A DNA stretch of 64,000 nt from Penelope pileata (Eukaryota; Chordata; Aves; Galliformes; Cracidae), in the NCBI GenBank assembly GCA_013396635.1, contig WBMW01004108.1, positions 945,694-1,009,693 on the forward strand. Reading direction: 5' to 3'. Shown here piece by piece: positions 22,546 to 35,361 of this stretch. Position numbers and translations under genes: made by a program. The notes below the pieces were generated by a model. That model was not told the DNA's origin and ran no database searches. It worked only from the letters and a program-made list of their open reading frames with translations. Positions within the stretch are counted from its first letter, which is position 1, and every line of letters begins with the position of its first letter.

Positions 22546-25500
22546 CCATATCCTAAAGAAAAAACAAACATAACAAGATGAAAGATCTGAGGCAGGATTA
22601 ATCTCATCACATTTAATACCTCATATCTGAGTTGGTCACACAGCTATTTGCAGTCCATAGAGAAATCAGCAATCCATCCAAGCTAATGAAGACACCATCT
22701 CTATGATGACTGGAATCAGTCCCTGCATCTTCCAGTCCCTACCCAATCAGTCCCAGCTCTTCAGTAGCTACTGGTGGCCTGATCTGAAATCCATGCTGTC
22801 CCTGGAAGACAGAACCTTTATCATCTCCAGCCTTAATGTTGCAGGGTGTGTCCTTGCTCTCCCCCATTCCCCCAGCTGCTAGCATGAAAACAAGCCCAGG
22901 AACCCCACCCTTCCCCATGTTGGCCTGCAGGGCAGGCTGGGAGGTGATTCATGTCAGCTGGCCTCGTGTAGTAATGGGCAAGAGTCAGGCTTCTGTAAAT
23001 GAACGTGTGAAATCCAGCAGTGAGCTAAAATATTCATAATTATAAACTAGAGCGGGTTCCTGGATTTCCAAGTGGAAGCTCAGAGACACCAGGAATTCAA
23101 AGTCCTTTTGGAGCCCAGCAGCTTTTCTCCATTTCTTCATGGGAAAAGGCCCTTCCTGTCTGCATGGTGTGTCTTTCCTGCCTTCCCAGATGCTGTCCTA
23201 AAAACATCCCCCTCCAGCCTTCAAAGGGACACTGCTTGTCTGTGCTGCATTTCCATACAGCTCCTGTCAGGAAATTAGCTGTGGAGGAATGGTCACAGTG
23301 CAGTGCTTACTCAGTCCTAGCCCTGTTTAATTGGGAAACATTTGTATTTTACAGGCGACAAAAAAAAATATTTGTATTGCTTAATAAGTGGCATAAATAA
23401 ATAAATTATGACAGGGACTTGCATCCCTGTTTATGAAGATGGTTCAAACAGTTCCCAACTATTTGAACACAATGCATTTCTCATGAGCAAGAAATTCTAC
23501 CCTTTTTGATCACATCTGCCAGTAAGTGACTTGTGCAAGTGGTCTCTTGTCTGTAAAGGAGAGGTAACAAAGTGTGACATTCAAGCTGAATACATACAGG
23601 AGACTTTGTCTGCTTCTCCCAGTCTGGTGGGAGATTGTCATCAAGTCACTTCCCTTTGTTTTGCTGCGTGACAATAATTCTGACCTCTCCCAAAATGCAA
23701 TCCCTTCTTTCATCCCTACCAGGTGGTCAAAGAGAAGATAATGTAGATAAGCTGCCACTCCAGTTACAATATTTCTTCTAATAAAAAATGCTTTGTAAGA
23801 TCTATGTGATGTTATTAAATTGTAGAAAACCACTGTGAACACAGATCTGCTATGCAAATTAATATTCATCAGTGATTTGACTACGTGTGGCTGGAAAGAA
23901 TAAATTTGTCTGTGATAAGAAAAGCTGACAGCAAGATGGACCACAGGGAAAAATGAGACTGAACAAATGCAGTTCAGAATTGGGAGTTGTAGAAACAAGC
24001 AAGTTAAATAGTTATAATTCCCAGTCAAAAAAAAAAACTTCTCTTAAAAACCCAGATGACCTACGGAGGAAATGAACATTGCAAGAGGTAAAATACATAA
24101 GCAAGATCGTTTCTGTTTGTGGCAGCACTGCAGCATTATCAGTGGTGCTAATGAAGCAGATTCACAGACTTGAGCTCTGCACTCTGTCCCCATCTCACCA
24201 TGGTGTCCCAGCTCCTCCCTTGCACATAGCATCCCCTTCCTTCCCTGCTGCAGCATGCTGCCCGTCTCCTCCTCTCCACTCCGTGTGCTGGTGAGCCAGA
24301 AGGACCATCCTTGCTGACTGCCTAGCTTTCATCTTAGAAGAGATAAGGGATTGAAATATAACTGCCTACATCTTGTCCTTCACTCCTTTAATCAGTCATC
24401 AACATCTGTAAGCCTCGTGGGTACCTAATTCCCCTCTGTCTGGTATGGCCAGCAAGTTCAACCAGCAGCAGGGAGAAGCAGGCAGGCAGATGGAAAATAA
24501 GCATGATCCTATCAGCCCAGCTTCCAGCAGAATCCAGGTTAAAATCTAATGAGGGGAAGGGGAAGAAGGCAAGGGGCCAATAATTTTGAAGGCATTAAAT
24601 GGAGAAATACGATGAGAGAAGCTACATTCCGCAGCTGTCAGGACCCTAGGAATTTGTTTTGAATATTTTTAGAAAAGACAGACATTGTAATAAAAATAAA
24701 TGCCCATTTCCAGACGTAGATGATCAAGCTTTGAGGAATGATGGTGGGGCATTCAATACATATTTGTGTTCTGTAGTTAGCAAGGCTCAGGAAGCTGGAT
24801 TCATATCATGAGAAACAACTTTCCACCCCACCTGTAATGAAAAATTGTGTTTAATATTATCTCCTAGAGTTATACATTTGCAAGTCAGTAGGCCAGATAG
24901 CTCCCTGGAGAGCTGGCTGGCTGCAGGACTAATGCCTTGGCAGTTTTCTTAGCAAAGCAAGCCATTCCCCAGACATGCAACTGATTTCAGGGGTCATAAA
25001 TAGACTCCTGCCCTCTTGCCTTTTTGCCTGGGCCTGAACCCTGGAAAATCAGACTGGCTGATACTTTTGCAGAGGGAGAATGTGAAGATGACTACTGCAT
25101 ATTACAGAGAAGACAAACATGGGAAATTTGATGGAGAATCATTTTTCTATGTTTGCCCTATTCTTGCGCTTTTGCCTACATAAGTGCTGTTGGCCACGGT
25201 TGCAAATAGGGCATCACGACAGGGGTAACCTTAGATAGGACCTAGAATGGCCAGTCATAGGTTTTTATATTAAACCTGGTTTTCTGGATCTCTTTTCTTG
25301 TTCACAATGGAAAAACGGAATAACTGGCATAACTATGCACTAATTCATCTGACATTAATTCAGGAAGGCTTAGGGAAGAGACAGTACCAAATCCAACCAA
25401 TGAGGAATTCATATATAAAATTACCACTGGTGCCCGTCAGCGTGATTTTAAAGAACAGGAGAAAATTTAATGAGATGAGGTCATATTGTGTTTTGATTGA

Positions 25501-26061
25501 ATGAGTCTGGTTGCTAAAAGTAAAGGCATAGATTAATCTGCACATAAAGGTGCCTTTCTGGAAGACGCAGTCGAGAAAAACAGAAGTTATGGGATGCATA
25601 AAGTTGGGTAAGCTATGGGATGAAGTTATAAGATTAGTGATCTACAGAGTGTTAGAAGAGATGTTCTGCAGTTCTGTCTTGCATTAAAGTCTGGAATTAG
25701 AGTAATTATATTTCTGGATGTCTCTCATCAGGTATTATGTAATTATAGAATAATCAGTTGCCCACTTCAACTCGTCTGTGTTTACCAATGTGTTATTTTG
25801 AACATGATTAATTCAAGGCCTGTTTTTCCTTTTTCCTGTAATTCTCCACTGAAATAAATATTGAAAGCTGCCATTGAAAGCCTTCTCCAGTGTCTATTTG
25901 TGTTGAAAATACTTCTCCTCAGGATGTTGAGGGATGTGTGTACTTAACCCCATCTGAAAGTCAAATGAGTCCTTGACTATTCTGTTGGTCTAATTTGATT
26001 CACTTTGTTTATTAAATAAGAGCCAGATGGCAAATGGCCTTTGGGCCACTTGGTGATGTAA

Positions 26062-26075
26062 ATATATATATATAT
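26062..26075. repeat. (TA)n microsatellite
   Basis: A short run of AT units within an AT-rich segment. Confidence 0.8.
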
Positions 26076-27689
26076 TTTATTCATCATCACTGATCTCCAT
26101 GGTGCTGCAGAAAACTGTGGATCAACTTTCCTTCAAAAATGGTAACTCTGTAGCGTTGCAGATCGCGTCAGGATCTCTGCACTGAAAGGCTTCTCTTCTA
26201 ATAATGTTCATAAGTGCTATTATAAGGATTTTATTAGGATTTGCAGCTACTTCATCAGACTTAATTCTGCCTGGTGTGTTTTACAAGCTCAGATGTTGAC
26301 AACTCCCTCAAAGTGACAGCTTCATCTTTGCACCAGTGCCATAACCCAGGATACTGAGTATTTTGAACGTGTATCACCCACTCCCGGAGAAATTTTCTCC
26401 TAGGCCACAGATTTCTGCTCATCCCTTCATCCAAAATAAATTCTCACCAAATAAAGAACAACTCCCAAACCATTAACCCTTAACACTGCAGCTAAATACC
26501 TTCCTGGAGGTGTTCAAAGGTTTACAAAGCTCATCAGAGACCTGTCCTCAGGTTTCTCGTTCATTGGGTGTGTGCCCTAGAGACACGGCTCTCATACCAG
26601 AAGCACCCCCTTCCCCACCCATTTCCCACTGAGAAATAACTAAGAGTTGTCTTCTCAAGTGCTTGAGTTAGATGTTGAAGCCCAGGAACGGGGAATTTTC
26701 CTGCTACATGTATTAATGCTGGGCATGGTAAGTTTGGGCCTGGCTTTTCCAAACGGCCTACGAGCCACCCAGCAACAACTGCCCTATTAAATCAACCACT
26801 GCCACTGGTATAAAAATATCTATATGCTCCCTGGCATGGTTTTGGTGCAGGATGACCAGCACTCTCCCAAAAGTAGTCTGGGATCTAGGTAAAAGATCAG
26901 TTCCCATACCTTGCAAGGATGGGGCCTTGTTGTTTTGTCAAGGAAGGAGTGCAAAGCAGGGCCTGTGACAACCAACTTGCTGTTGGACATCATGACAACT
27001 TTTGTTTTGTTTTGGAGGGCAGGGTGTTAGCTAGCATAAATTCAAGCTGTCCTATGCCAGCTAACCTCCAAGGCAAAGAATTTCTGTTTGTTTAATGTAT
27101 AAGCCAGACATACCTTTCATAAGCCTATGTCAAGAAGGTAGATTCTACAAATCCTGTCTAATCCCTGTAGGGCCAAGGTCCCACAGGCCCTTGAATTATG
27201 GGTGCTGAAGTGTTCAGAAAGCGCTGCAGGGTACACAGACTTAGAACAACTTCATCTTTTAAGTGCAAACACACCTAATCTTTCACAAAGCAGCACTAGC
27301 TGGAACTGTAACAATGCCAGTTTCACAGCCCAGTGCCAAACTTTGACAAAATGCAGAAAACCTGTGGTCACATCCCCCCCCTGTGCTTGTTTGGGACAGA
27401 AGCTGGGGTCCCCATCTCCCATAGAGTGGCCCTGTGTCTCCTAAAAGAATTTTCTCATTATCTGCTATCAAACTTTTTCTTTATAGGTAGAACGATTAAG
27501 TGCTCATTAGGCAGGGACTACATCCCAGTCCACCCCATGAATCCTTTAGCTGTTCCCTGGCCTATTTTGTGAACATTCCTTCTAAGTGCCTAATATGATG
27601 AGCAAATCTTGCCTGTTTTCTCTATTTTGGGCTTGGGGTCTTCGGGGGTTTTTGGTTTGGGGTTTTTTTTTGCATGTGTGTGGTTTGGT

Positions 27690-27720
27690 TTTATTTATTT
27701 ACTTCCTTATTTATTTATTT
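27690..27720. repeat. (TTTA)n microsatellite
   Basis: TTTATTTATTTAC followed by CTTATTTATTTATTTT, an imperfect tetranucleotide repeat. Confidence 0.8.
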
Positions 27721-27924
27721 TCCAGCTGACTAACTTGACTGATGAAAGATATTCTGTAGTTCTGATGTTGGGATTCAGACTGGAGCAGGTGCAGAGAAGG
27801 GTTATTTGGACACTAAGAACAAAGAGTCTGAGTGGTTTGAGGACACCAAAGTGCTTTGATATTTCCAGGGTAGCTAAGCCAAGTCTGAAAATGAAAAAAA
27901 TTGCTCACAGGAAATACATGAAGG

Positions 27925-27980
27925 GAAATAAGTAAAGTGATTACAATAAGGAAAGAAAATAAGTACAGAAATTACAATAG
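27925..27980. repeat. Imperfect tandem duplication, about 30-bp unit
   Basis: GAAATAAGTAAAGTGATTAC followed by AATAAG (27925-27950) recurs as GAAAATAAGTACAGAAATTA followed by CAATAG (27955-27980). Purine- and A-rich, probably local slippage. Confidence 0.7.
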
Positions 27981-30900
27981 AGAAATAAATAAGCTAAAGA
28001 GTAGCAAAGTTTTTGCAAGTAAGGGCAGAAGTGTTCCTGAAGTGGAGAGGAAATAGATGCATAATTCACTTTGTGCCTTACTTTTCCCATCCATAAAAGG
28101 GAGATTCTTCCTTAAAACCCAGTTTTACCAACTGGAGCCAGCAGAAATATCATGTCTGCAAGCTTTGCTCCGTATAGGGCTATCACACAGATTTCTTTTG
28201 ATATAGTTTCTACTTCTTGCATACAAAGATTTTGTTCAGGTAGAACTGGAATCCATTCTTTATTCTGGATTCTTGGAATCCAGCTTTAGTCACAGCAACT
28301 GAGTTTTGAGGAGAGCAGAGGGGTCTAGAAATCTGGAAAAAAAAAGAAAGAAAGAAAAAAAGGTTGTTGCCTACGTGATTATCAAATGTGCAGCACAAGG
28401 AAGTGTCAATGTTATGCAGTGCTTTGGGTATACTTCTAAGTGGGAAGTCCCAGGTGGGTATGAGTGTTGGCTGGGTGGGACACACAATATTTTAAGACTA
28501 GAGGCTGTGGTCACCGCTACATGGTCTGTTAACCTCCTCCAAATAGATCAGAGAACTATGTCTGTTTTCTTTAAATGGCTTAGAAAATTACCACTGAAAG
28601 TGAAGCTGCTTTGCCTTGTATTTTTCTTTTTGTAGTCCAGGAAATACATTTATTCTTTGTAATAAAAATGTTTAGACACAGGCAAAAAAGTGCTTGTTTC
28701 AATAACCTTATCCAACTTTCCAGTAGGAAAAGTCAGACCAAAAAGCCTCAATTGTAATTGCTCCTTTCATTTGCTCTTTTTGTTTTTTTAATTAAAAGCA
28801 TCAATTTTGGTGCTGTTTCCAAGAAGACTTTGTTACAAGGTTTTGTTCCCTGAAATGAATGAATAAAGGAGTTGTAATCAGACTGTTGGAACACAAATGC
28901 TGCCAAAACGTCCCACATCTGGCACAATTAGGCTTTTATTTGTTAACCACTTGTAATTTCCTTAAGACCCAGATAGACACCATGGAGCAGACTGATGCCA
29001 GCCAAAACCAGCAGAATCAAATGGTGTTTAGTGAATTGCTGTTCTAGGCCAACGAATTTCAAAATTTTCGATGAGAACTGTGGAGAGGAAAGTATTAAGA
29101 AAACATCGCCCATCTCTGTTGGTACGTGGAATTATTCCTCTTCCTATTGAAAGTATTTGTCCACGATGGTGCACAGAAAAACAAAACAGAATCCAGATCT
29201 ATTTGAATATCCTTGTTTCCTTCTCTCCTTTGGTTTTCGTCTTTGTTTCCATTCAGAGCTTCACAAGATGCCTTTTAATGAATCTTCCTGGGAACACATC
29301 ACTTTCAGTCTCCTTGTGTCCTCCTCTTTTCTTGCTGTTCTACCAACACACAAAAAGAATTCAACTTTCCTAACATAATTGGTCATTTCTAGAACACTAG
29401 TTACAATTTCCCTCTGCAGCCAGATTTTTTCCTAAAGCCACTGGATGCTAGGTAGAACTATTATAAAACTGATTTGTATCTCTGGTGGATCTAATGGTGC
29501 TACGTCCACTTGCACAGGCAGAACTCACCCACATGGTTGCCAATGAAGCAACGCCATTTTGCCCCGCTGATGCTGTAACACATGGCCATAAATGGCTGCA
29601 AATTCTTCTCAATCCTGCAGTACACAAACACCGGGTAATGCATTAAGACGTTTCAGAGATTAATCAAAGTGAAGAGAGGAGGTAAGATAGACACACAATC
29701 CCCAGTCCCAGATTGCAATTCTTAATTATCTACTATTTGGATTTGCAAATCTGGAAAAAAAAATGCCCAGGGATATTGCAAGGGACAAAACTATATAGTT
29801 GGAGGAGCACTGCCAGGAATTCCTTCCTTCAGAAGCCAGTTTTGAATGTAAACCACTGGCGAAAAGCTCATTTCTAGCAATAACAGCTATGTCATGTTTC
29901 CTGGAACATAGGCAATGTGGAGTATCATAGGAAAAGGAAAATAAACACCGGTTCACTTTCTGAATCACCAGTCATAAATTCTCGCTGAGGAAAAAAAACA
30001 CACAACTCAGAGGAAGTTCGTACAGTACCAGAAGAGTTCTCTGTCCCCCTCAATCAGAGCATCAAGTGGAGTTGCTCTCCCCCTTTTCTGAGAAGGGACA
30101 AATTGATAGCACTGTGTGAGTGCAGTAAAACAAAGTCAAACCACATCCGCCTTCACTTTTTGAAGTGGGACATGTTGTAAAGCAAGTCATTCAATCTGTT
30201 TTCTCTGGTTTTTAAACTCAAGTCTTGCCACTTTGATGGGTCCTTTTTCCTTCTCTCTCTTTTCTAATTTTTTTTTAAGTTGCTTGCCTTGGAAAAGAGA
30301 TGGTAAATCACACATAACCCCATAATTGTTCTTTCACTGCCTACCAGATGGCCAAAATTTCACTTAATGCCTTTAAAAAACATTAAAGATTGATCCTGAA
30401 CTGGCGTAAATAAGCACAGTGCAGCAGTAACTGTGCCCATCTTTGCTGTCAAAGCCTCTAAATGCTCAGGCTCAGTTCACATCTCCAATTGCCTGTAGCA
30501 CCTGAGGTACCATGTAGGTGCCCAGCCCCTGAGCCATGTAGATAGGTGGTACCAGCAGAGCTGGGGTTCAGATTTCAGGTTCACACTCTGCTTTAGAAAT
30601 AAGGCTGAGAGTGTGCTTCATCAAGTTATTTCATGTCTAGGACCCCCATGGAGACCACGTCATGGCCTATTGGAAACATTGCTGGGTTGAAAGGGAGCAG
30701 CACGAGGACCATTCTCTGTTTTGGCTGTGAATTCATTCTTCCCAAGGTAGGGGAAGACAAGTAGTGAAAACTTGGACAATTACATGGTTAATTAAACCTC
30801 CAGAGCTCTCATCTACGCCATAGCTTATGCAAAAACAACTCAGAATTAGGAACTAGCTGGAGAGATTGCTGGGAATATAACCATCATGTGAACCTCAGCA

Positions 30901-31000
30901 TCTTCACTCACTACCTGCACAACTGCACCCCCAGAGCCCTTCCTGGAGCTGACAAGATGCCACTGCAGGGAGGCAGGGAAGCTCCACTCCACTTTTGACA
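27981..31000. other. Unique noncoding sequence
   Basis: No gene recognised. A GAAA-rich run lies at about 28337-28363. The segment around 30346-30470 is CpG-poor and repeat-free and could be a conserved element, but this is untested. Confidence 0.5.
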
Positions 31001-31680
31001 TCGGACGCCCTCTGAAGTTGTTCCAGGAGGCCAAGGGAGCCACGGAGGCTGATCCGTATCATTCTTCAGACAGCTCTGTCAGATGGCTCTCCGGAGAGAC
31101 GGCAACAGATCCATATCTGGGTGCTTCATAGGGACAAATTGTTAGCCCTGGTACGAGCAACAACAGAGGCTTTGAGGACGCTGGTGACCAACTGCACCGA
31201 AGCATTCCTTCCTGCACACTTACCTTCATTATATCCCCACTAATCACCCCTCTGCCTTTCAGCGGTGAAATGTTATCACCCTTCAGCAAGGCATCAACCC
31301 AGAGCTGCAGAGGGATTGCTAACACACTGACCTGCCCTTCTCGTCAACATGAAAGGAAAAAGAGAGAATGCCTCTTCGGGGCTGTGTTGCGCTGTTGGGA
31401 AAGGATGGAGGGCAGACATTTGCAGACAGCAAAGGCGGACAAAACATCTCCCAGGGTGGGTGTGAGGCACATTGTGTTGTCTCTCTTTGTCTCCCACCTC
31501 TCAGTGTTTCTTTCTTTTCCCTCTGCTATTTCTTGCACAAGTTTTGTCTTTGCGAAACCACACGCTCTTTCTGCCCGTGTTTTCGTCAACGCGGCTTTGG
31601 CAAAAGGCTCCACCAAAATCAACGCCCAATGGGAAATTAGGCTTTTGGAGGCAGGATTCATGGCTCGTGAAAAGTGCCTA
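31000..31680. promoter_or_regulatory. CpG-richer stretch with few stop codons
   Basis: About twenty CpG dinucleotides fall in 680 bp, and overlapping frames are open in several directions, including a 142-codon plus frame (31270-31698) and a 105-codon minus frame. This indicates GC-rich sequence rather than several genes. It contains a minus-strand exon-like block at 31224-31304. It could be a gene-associated patch such as a weak CpG island. Confidence 0.28.
31224..31304 (-). other. Candidate 81-bp exon
   Basis: On the minus strand the block follows CAATCCCTCTGCAG and ends AATGAAG before GTAAGTGTG, a near-consensus donor. It is open in one frame as 27 codons, starting LWVDALLKGDNISPLKGRG and ending with both boundaries in phase 0. 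It lies in the CpG-richer stretch. I do not recognise the peptide. The pyrimidine tract of the acceptor is short, and phases do not match the minus exon-like block at 14503-14681, so the two need not belong together. Confidence 0.3.
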
Positions 31681-34600
31681 CTTCCTGTGGAAAAATAAAT
31701 AAATTAGAAATATGAACCTTAACCTAAAAGTAAGGGAGATACATTGTGGAAATAATATTTTGGTTAAGATGTACTGCTGCTGTGCCTCACAGGCTTTGAT
31801 TTTTCCTTATGGTTCTGCTCTCTAACTTGCAAAGAGAAGCACTCAGAAATATTCTCTCTGTATGAGTGGATGGGGAAAAGATCCCAGCTCAATTTGAGAA
31901 GCAACTAAGTAAATTCCAGAGCATGATGTATCGATGTGCACTATGTTTGTGTGTCCTCTTAGCCTTGAACTCATTTTTTCTCTCCTTTAGGTAAACTGAC
32001 TACCTCTGAGTCCATACTGTCTATTGCACATAAGTCCTTCTGCTTAGACCTGTGTTTTTTCCATGTTAACTTTCATTCCAAACTTTGATATGTCCAGCTA
32101 CAGCATTGGTGGCTGCACTTGTCTGTTCCTGCCCCGAGAGGCAGTTGGGCTGATGATCTCCAGAGATGGCTTCCAAACAACACATCCATATTTCTGTGGC
32201 TGTGCTAACACCAGAGTTCATCAGCTGCAAAGGCAGCCTGGGATGACTTACTAAGATGGAGACAGTGCCATTAGCAGAGATAAATACAGTCCATATATGT
32301 GAGAATTTTATCACTAATCTGTTGTTTAGTCTCTCTGTGTTCTGCAACCTATATTCTAGACAAGCTCAACAATTAATGCAAAAGCACCCACGGCAACAAG
32401 CTTCTCTTTTTGACATCAGCACAAATGAGGCTGATGCATTCTATATATAATTACTGGTAGAACAAATTACCGTCTGGGGGTTGATCTTTTTTTATCAACT
32501 ACAATGAAGGTTAAATATCTGATTTCTTCAATGCACACACCATTTAGGGGCTGGAGTCAGGAAGAACGAAGCCTATAATAACTATTTTCAAGAAATTTCC
32601 TTACTTTAATGGTTGAATCACATCTGGATTTTAGGAAGATGAAGATCCAGAAGTCGTATCTAATATTCTAGGTCAAATTTTCATGCCAGTTGGAGCTTAA
32701 CCTCTATTTTCCAGCTAACAGTGAGTTAATTCATCTGCTCTATGGGCCCAGTACCATACTAAGACACCAAGAAAAGCTTAATTTTTAATTAAACAAAAAA
32801 ATAGTGCAAGATAAGGGCCACTTCACAGCCACTGCTTCCTTTTGGGAGGTATAACATTATAATAGTATGAATGTGAGTCACCTTAACCCAGCCTGCCTCA
32901 TTTCCAGAGAACAGCCCTGCAGATATCTAAAAGGTATAGGCAAAGCCAATGACACAGCAGAGCCCACCCTGGCCTACGTCATCATTACGATGTGGTATTA
33001 ATCAAAAGCTTGCCCTCAAACTATAACATCCAACAGATGCTTAATTTATTTTATTTCGCTTATTTTCATGGCATATCACAAGGCTTTTAATTCTTCCCTT
33101 GCTGGATTGTCTGCGGGGGAACAGTTTAATATTTGAAGGCAATGAGATTGTACGTTAAGGAATGGGCTGTAAGCAGAACAGGGTCAGCTCATGATTCACC
33201 CAGACAGACTCACCCTCCTCAGTTCTCACACTTCAGTGTTACAGAACAAGAGTCCCACTGTTTAGCATCCCCCCTAATTCTTTGGCTTCTCACTATTTAT
33301 ACTTCTCAGGATTTATTCCAAGGGTGGAGGTGGTGGTGTTGGGAGATGAAATCGCTCTGTTTTTCATGAAAAGAAGTTTTCGATGGGTAATTTACTACTG
33401 TATAATTAAGCTTCAGATTTTGTTTTTACTTGGAAATGTTTTTAAAAGGAAGCCAACTATCTGGTCAGATTTGTGATGCGCAGTTGATGAGAAACAGACG
33501 CCTAAAACACTGATCAGAAATCCAGAACTGGTTCAATAGAAAGAAGTCTCGGATCCTTGGGAAGAAAGTGAGCAGAGTTTAATATTTCCAGTAAGCTTCC
33601 AGTGTTGCTCCAGTGTAAGTACACCACAATTAAGAGAAATGTTGGCCTGAACTACACAAGCTTGTCTGCCATAGGCAGGGACTGTGTCTTGTTGGGAGTC
33701 CTTTCCTACTGATGCAGGAGCAGAATATAAGAGGACTCATGATATAGTTATGTAATGTGTGGCTGAACTAATCACCCCAGGCTCCCTTTGTGATCAATGG
33801 AGGGAAATAGACACCTCCAGGGAGCGAAGCAATTGCCCTGTCCTGGGCATCTCAAGCAAATCACACCCAGGTACCACTGCCTGAAGGCCTTTGAGATCAG
33901 TTCAGATGAAGACAGATGATTTGTCCCATCCTGTGAGATGTTTTGAACCTGGTAGGAATACTTGCATCCTGGAGATGTCTGTTATCCTCTGTTAAGCACA
34001 GGGAAGGACTGGACAACTACTTGGAAATAACATGTTTAATTTGGCTGGTTAGGTGAAAAGTGTCCTGCACAGAAAGATGCTCCTGCTGCTTCAAGTAAGA
34101 TCCCTCGGCTCGTTTGTGTTTTTCAGCTTGGAAGGAAAAACATTGTAGCCCTTCAAGTGCATTGTTTTGCCGTTTTGCCTTCCTTTCCCTTCCTACAAAT
34201 ATTACTGCTTTATATTTAAGTCTACTGTAAAGCTAATAAATTGAAAAGTATTGGTCTGTTTTGAGCCCCAGTAAATGATGAGAGAAAACCTGACAGATTA
34301 AACACTTTTTCAGAACCTTTTTCATAGAACTTTTTTTTATTACTATTTTGGCCCCATCTAGCACCAATTACACTCTTCCCATTAAATTTTAAGATCTAAA
34401 TCAGAAATTATTATGAATAACCTCTTGGTAATGCAATACAGTTATCTCTGTCTCAATTTAATCTCTCATACAAAGTCTTTCCTAAAGCAAATATGAATTC
34501 AAGTATTATATGCTCTAGTGTTAGGCATGAAGCTTTAGCCTAGCTTATGGGGACTCTAGTATTAGTAAGATTCAGAAAACACCTTGAAAACAAGTTATTC

Positions 34601-35338
34601 CATGTTCATCTCATACAGAGCTATCTACAGCTCTGTAAAAACTCTGGCATTTGTAAATACAGGGCTTTATGAACTCCAGAAAAACAAAAAATCTAAGACA
34701 TATAGACAAATGATGAGTCTGTAGGTAATAGCATCAGCAAGTCGTAAGTCTTTCATTCTGGAAACATGAACCAAGAAGAAGATTGCTGGAATTCAACTCT
34801 TCCTAGGTGTTACCAATGACGCTTACAGAAAAGTTGTTGGGATCTATGGGCCTCTGTTGTCCTAAATTTCTTTCTGGAGTGTCTGCAAAACTCACTTGTT
34901 TTGGTTAGTTGGGGCTAGGACTTGTTGTAATGGGAAGAGTTCCAATAGTTGAGTTCCTGTGGGCTTCTTGGAAGAGCCCATCAGAGACTCAGTTGAGGTC
35001 TGGGTCTTGCTGGATGAGTTACTGTGGAACCATAAAATACCTGACACATGCCACCCTATCTAAAAAAGGCAAATAGTGTGGAAGAAAGCATAGCAAAGAG
35101 ACATGATCAGGGCCAGAGAGCACTGCAGTGCCAAAGCAACAACAGGACAAGTGTCCATCTTTCCCAGGTCAGTGTCTCAGCCGTGCACATCACTGCATGT
35201 GTTGACAGAAGCCCTTTGGCCCTAACACAGCCCAGCAGCACGGTGTCTGCTGTTTTTCCAAATATGGCTCCAGTAAGTTGGGCCCTTGCTAGGTACAAAA
35301 ATAGCAAAGCAGGCCAGACATCTAGTCGGCAAGACGCT
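31681..35338. other. Unique noncoding sequence
   Basis: No gene recognised. An AT-rich stretch at about 33000-33160 and another at 34200-34500 are repeat-free and CpG-poor. Short frames overlap without domains. A segment near 33415-33465 (TTTTTACTTGGAAATGTTTTT) faintly resembles one near 16470-16520 (CTTGGAAACGTTTTTGAAAT), possibly two copies of an unknown old repeat. Confidence 0.5.
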
Positions 35339-35361
35339 CGTGTTCCTCACCGTGGAACACG
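35339..35361. repeat. Perfect inverted repeat, 8-bp stem and 7-base loop
   Basis: CGTGTTCC, spacer TCACCGT, then GGAACACG form a perfect palindrome. It lies in a CpG-richer patch at about 35160-35640. It could be a dyad transcription-factor site or a small hairpin. Confidence 0.75.

Larger units (their letters stand above)
22546..27924. other. Unique noncoding sequence, several AT-rich low-CpG stretches
   Basis: No gene recognised. A 172-codon minus frame (23510-24028) lacks any recognisable domain. The intervals about 24640-24900 and 25730-25900 are CpG-poor, AT-rich and free of visible repeats, which fits possible conserved noncoding elements but cannot be shown here. A TA microsatellite lies at 26062-26075 and a TTTA repeat at 27690-27720. 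At 27775-27815 the words GACTGGAGCAGGTGCAGAGA recall the CR1 ORF2 end, but only about 40 bp match. Confidence 0.5.

Noticed and set aside
23510..24028. 172-codon minus frame
   Set aside because: No recognised domain, no splice context, and a length that can occur by chance in 64 kb of six-frame reading.
27775..27815. Possible CR1 ORF2 fragment (GACTGGAGCAGGTGCAGAGA)
   Set aside because: Only about 40 bp resemble CR1 and the flanks do not continue the match.
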